A stretch of DNA of 64,000 nt from Rhodobacter xanthinilyticus (lineage in GTDB: Bacteria; Pseudomonadota; Alphaproteobacteria; Rhodobacterales; Rhodobacteraceae): contig NZ_CP017781.1 of NCBI RefSeq assembly GCF_001856665.1, positions 186,001 through 250,000 of the forward strand. Direction: 5' to 3'. Position numbers and translations under genes: made by a program. The notes under the pieces are model-generated. The model had not been told where the DNA came from and ran no database searches. It worked only from the letters and a program-made list of their open reading frames with translations. Positions 61,357-64,000 of this stretch are shown here, in pieces; position 1 is the stretch's first letter, and each line of letters starts with the position of its first letter.

Positions 61357-62205
61357 ATGGTTGAGGGTAGGGCAGTGATCTCTCGGATTCTGGGTGCGCT
61401 GATGCGTGCCGTGATGGTGGCCATGGTGATCACGACTCCGTCGCTGATGCTGCCGTCGATCTCCATGGATACCGGCCAGATCGTCGCGTTGATCGCGCTT
61501 TTCGCCGGCGCGCTGACGCTCTTTGAATATGCCTCCGTCTATCCCGGCCTGATCGAGTTTCGCGACGCGCCGCCGTTCAACCGGCTGCGGTTCATCGCGC
61601 TCTTCGCGATCGTGCTCTATGGCGCGACGGTGTTTCGCGCCGAGACCGCGCCGACCACGCTCAGCCAGTTTCTCGATCTCCTGGGCATGAAGGTCGGCCG
61701 GCTGATCGACATCCCCTATAGCCCGGTGCGGGTGCTGACGCTGATGCTGCCGCCCGATGCCGCCCCCGAAACGGTGGAGCGGCTGCGCACGATCGGCGGG
61801 GTGGGGCATCTGATCTCGCTCGTCGCCCTGCTCGTCTTCGGGCTGACGATGCGCTTTGGCGGCTGGCCGCTGCAGCCGCAGGGCTTCAACGTCTGGGTCA
61901 ACCTGCCGACCTTCGACCCGACCGCGGGCGGCGATGTCGTCGAGCGGTTGCGCCGCGATGCCTGGGGCAACCTGGCGCTGGGCTTTCTTTTGCCCTTCCT
62001 GCTGCCGGCGTTTATCAAGACGGTGTCGGTGATGTTCTCGCCGATCACGCTCGACGCCCCGCAAACGATGATCTGGACGGTGACCGCATGGTGCTTCCTG
62101 CCTTTGAGCCTGTTGATGCGCGGCCTTGCGATGGGGCGCGTGGCCGGGCTGATCGAGGAAAAACGCCGCATGAGCGCGGGCGAGCAGGGCTATCAGCCGG
62201 CCTGA
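61357..62205 (+). CDS. Membrane protein of unknown function
   Basis: From ATG 61357 the protein is 282 residues with about five hydrophobic segments (near residues 10-30, 40-60, 75-95, 150-170 and 210-250 by eye) and a polar C-terminus. An open frame continues upstream to 61132 with a non-membrane, low-quality N-terminus, so I prefer the later ATG; its ribosome-binding site is only GGGG. No family is recognised. It sits between leuD and leuB with the next gene, possibly cotranscribed. Confidence 0.6.
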   Translation: MVEGRAVISRILGALMRAVMVAMVITTPSLMLPSISMDTGQIVALIALFAGALTLFEYASVYPGLIEFRDAPPFNRLRFIALFAIVLYGATVFRAETAPTTLSQFLDLLGMKVGRLIDIPYSPVRVLTLMLPPDAAPETVERLRTIGGVGHLISLVALLVFGLTMRFGGWPLQPQGFNVWVNLPTFDPTAGGDVVERLRRDAWGNLALGFLLPFLLPAFIKTVSVMFSPITLDAPQTMIWTVTAWCFLPLSLLMRGLAMGRVAGLIEEKRRMSAGEQGYQPA

Positions 62206-63254
62206 TCGCGGCGCTGCTGGCCGGGCCCGCGGGGGCGGAAGTGCTGCGCGTGGCGACCTGGTCGGCCGAGCTCAGCCGCAAGGGCCCGGGCCTTCTGTGG
62301 CGCGATATCGAGAGCGGCAAGGACAAGCAGATCGCCGCCGCGATCGAGGTGATCACCGCGACCGCCCCGGATATCTTGCTGATCACCGGCTTTGACTGGG
62401 ATTTCGAGGGCCGGGCTCTGGCGGCTTTCGAGGCGCGGCTGGCGGCGGCGGGGCAGGGCTACCCCTATCGCTTCGCGCCGCCGACGAATGCGGGCCTCGC
62501 GACCGGGCTCGATCTCGATGGCAACGGCCGGCTGGGCGAGGGGCGCGATGCGCAGGGCTATGGCCGGTTCACGGGGCAAGGCGGGATGGCGCTGCTCTCG
62601 CGGCTGCCGATCGAGACGGAGCGCGCGCGGGATTTCTCGACGCTGGCCTGGCGCGACCTGCCCGGCGCGCTGATCGAGGGCGCGGGGCTCTCGCCCGAGG
62701 CGCGCGCGGTGCAGCGCCTCTCGACGGTGGCGCATTGGGATCTGCCCCTGCGGCGCGCGGATGGCTCGGCGCTGCATCTTCTCGCCTTTGCCGCCACGCC
62801 GCCGGTGTTCGACGGGCCCGAGGACCGCAACGGCCGGCGCAACCATGATGAGGCGGCGTTCTGGCGGCTTTACCTCGACGGCCGGCTGGGCGAAGCGCCC
62901 CCCGCGCCGCCTTTCGTGGTTCTGGGCGATGCCAACCTCGACCCGGCGGATGGCGAGGGCCGCCCCGAGGCGCTCACCGCGCTGCTCGCCGATCCGCGGC
63001 TGCAAGACCCGCGCCCGGCCTCCGCGGGCGGGGCGGCGGCGGCCGACCCGGGCCAGAAGGGCGACCCCGCCCTCGATACCGCCGATTACCCCGACCCGCC
63101 GGGCAATCTGCGGGTGGATTACGTCCTGCCCTCGGCGGGGCTGCGCATCGAAGGCGCCGGGGTCTATTGGCCCGCCCCGGGCGCCCCCGGCGCCGCCGCC
63201 GCCGAGACCGCCTCGCGCCACCGCCTCGTCTGGGTCGATCTCGCCTTTCCCTGA
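62088..63254 (+). CDS. Exported endonuclease/exonuclease/phosphatase-fold protein
   Basis: The mature protein begins AEVLRVATWSAELS after a hydrophobic stretch resembling a signal peptide (LIAALLAGPAGA). Later landmarks of the EEP fold are DILLITGFDWDFEG, the metal-binding VVLGDANLDP, NLRVDYVLPS and the SRH replacing the usual SDH near the end. The only in-frame ATG (62088) lies 118 bases inside the upstream gene, so the start is uncertain and a non-standard start or sequencing error is possible. Substrate (nucleic acid, phosphoester or lipid) unknown. leuB follows 92 bp later. Confidence 0.7.
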   Translation: MVLPAFEPVDARPCDGARGRADRGKTPHERGRAGLSAGLIAALLAGPAGAEVLRVATWSAELSRKGPGLLWRDIESGKDKQIAAAIEVITATAPDILLITGFDWDFEGRALAAFEARLAAAGQGYPYRFAPPTNAGLATGLDLDGNGRLGEGRDAQGYGRFTGQGGMALLSRLPIETERARDFSTLAWRDLPGALIEGAGLSPEARAVQRLSTVAHWDLPLRRADGSALHLLAFAATPPVFDGPEDRNGRRNHDEAAFWRLYLDGRLGEAPPAPPFVVLGDANLDPADGEGRPEALTALLADPRLQDPRPASAGGAAAADPGQKGDPALDTADYPDPPGNLRVDYVLPSAGLRIEGAGVYWPAPGAPGAAAAETASRHRLVWVDLAFP

Positions 63255-63346
63255 GCCTTTTCGCCCCCTTCGCTTGACCCGGCCTTGACCCGGGGGCGGG
63301 CATTGGATAGGCCGCTTCCAACCCAATAGGCGTTGGAGAAAACGGC

Positions 63347-64000
63347 ATGTCGAACCCCTCTATCCTCATCCTCCCCGGCGATGGCATCGGCCAGGAAGTC
63401 ATGGCTGAGGTGAAAAAGATCATCTCGTGGTATGGCGACAAGCGCGGGCTCGCCTTCGACGTCTCCGAAGACCTCGTGGGCGGCGCGGCCTATGATGTGC
63501 ATGGCGTGCCGCTGGCCGATGCGACGATGGCCAAGGCGCAAGAGGTGGATGCGGTTCTGCTCGGCGCCGTGGGCGGCCCGAAATACGATGTGCTCGATTT
63601 CTCGGTGAAGCCCGAGCGCGGCCTGCTGCGCCTGCGCAAGGAGATGGATCTCTACGCCAACCTCCGCCCCGCGCAATGTTTCGACGCGCTGGCGGATTTC
63701 TCCTCGCTGAAGAAAGACGTGGTCGCGGGCCTCGATATCATGATCGTGCGCGAGCTGACCTCGGGGGTCTATTTCGGCACGCCGCGCGGCATCTTCGAGG
63801 AAAACGGCGAGCGCGTGGGCATCAACACCCAACGTTACACCGAAGCCGAGGTGGAGCGCGTGGCGCGCTCGGCCTTTGAGCTCGCGATGCGCCGCAACAA
63901 GAAGGTCTGCTCGATGGAGAAGGCCAATGTGATGGAATCGGGGATCCTGTGGCGCGAGGTTGTCACCCGCGTCGGCGCCGACTACCCCGAGGTGGAGCTC
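63347..64000 (+). CDS. leuB: 3-isopropylmalate dehydrogenase (partial, 3' end beyond window)
   Basis: ATG 63347, after TTGGAG, opens a frame that runs past the window edge (218 residues visible). It has the N-terminal [39 protein letters not shown] and the catalytic-region [10 protein letters not shown] of isopropylmalate dehydrogenase, the step after LeuCD. Expected full length is about 370. Leucine genes leuC, leuD and leuB are thus on one strand, interrupted by two unrelated genes. Confidence 0.96.
   Translation, partial: MSNPSILILPGDGIGQEVMAEVKKIISWYGDKRGLAFDVSEDLVGGAAYDVHGVPLADATMAKAQEVDAVLLGAVGGPKYDVLDFSVKPERGLLRLRKEMDLYANLRPAQCFDALADFSSLKKDVVAGLDIMIVRELTSGVYFGTPRGIFEENGERVGINTQRYTEAEVERVARSAFELAMRRNKKVCSMEKANVMESGILWREVVTRVGADYPEVEL

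Noticed and set aside
1-64000. CRISPR arrays, toxin-antitoxin pairs, phage or insertion-sequence genes
   Set aside because: No regularly spaced repeats, transposase or integrase motifs, or paired small genes of those types were seen.

Overview
The window reads as chromosome from a purple non-sulfur alphaproteobacterium of the Rhodobacteraceae, most likely Rhodobacter or a close relative. The reasons are a visibly GC-rich sequence with G/C-biased third codon positions, a hemY / Mic60-like / hemD cluster, a malic enzyme fused to a phosphotransacetylase-like domain, an rho-mnmE-mnmG-rsmG-parA-parB block beside hemJ and maf-aroE-coaE-dnaQ, and leuC-leuD-leuB on one strand. Species is not resolved. 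No rRNA, tRNA, CRISPR array, insertion sequence or prophage was seen. Two real genes are cut by the window edges: hemY at the left and leuB at the right.

Layout. 1-3.4 kb (minus): hemY-like TPR protein (partial), a Mic60/mitofilin-like membrane protein, hemD. 3.5-6.2 kb (plus): tsaD, a frameshifted gpsA, a YciI-like protein, an EVE-domain protein. 6.5-13.4 kb (plus): a CbiX-like chelatase, then a phosphate regulon pstS-pstC-pstA-pstB-phoU-phoB behind a four-half-site Pho box ladder. 13.4-16.6 kb (minus): ribokinase-like kinase and maeB. 16.7-24 kb: mutS, grpE and hrcA (minus), then rph-rdgB-RidA-hemW. 24-31.3 kb (minus): hemJ, rho, mnmE, mnmG, rsmG, parA, parB, with two perfect parS sites inside rsmG and at the mnmG start codon. 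31.34-31.74 kb is a gene-free region with an AT-rich block and DnaA-box-like words; it sits where the Caulobacter origin lies and is my candidate oriC. 31.7-34.4 kb: maf-aroE-coaE-dnaQ. 34.5-38 kb: nadA-nadB-nadC. 38-42.6 kb (minus): gpmI-envC-ctpA and rppH. 42.7-51.5 kb: kdsA and a group 2-type capsule locus containing a two-domain glycosyltransferase, two sulfotransferase-like proteins and KpsT/E/M/D-like export components. 51.6-57.2 kb (minus): two large RTX proteins, one a serralysin-type metalloprotease. 57.3-58.6 kb (minus): a small exported protein, rlmH, rsfS. 59-64 kb (plus): leuC, leuD, a membrane protein, an endonuclease/exonuclease/phosphatase-fold protein, leuB.

How it fits together. 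The centre of the window looks like the replication and segregation hub of the chromosome: candidate origin, parABS and the conserved genes that usually surround them. Around it lie housekeeping operons with translational coupling (ATGA or GTGA overlaps in tsaD-gpsA, pstC-pstA, rph-rdgB, RidA-hemW, maf-aroE-coaE-dnaQ, nadABC). The right half is a cell-surface region: a Kdo-dependent capsule, possibly sulfated, and secreted calcium-binding RTX proteins. The most noteworthy observations are the candidate oriC, the parS site that contains the mnmG start codon, the apparent 2-base deletion in gpsA, the 486-bp tandem duplication inside the RTX protease gene, and the pair of sulfotransferases embedded in the capsule export genes.
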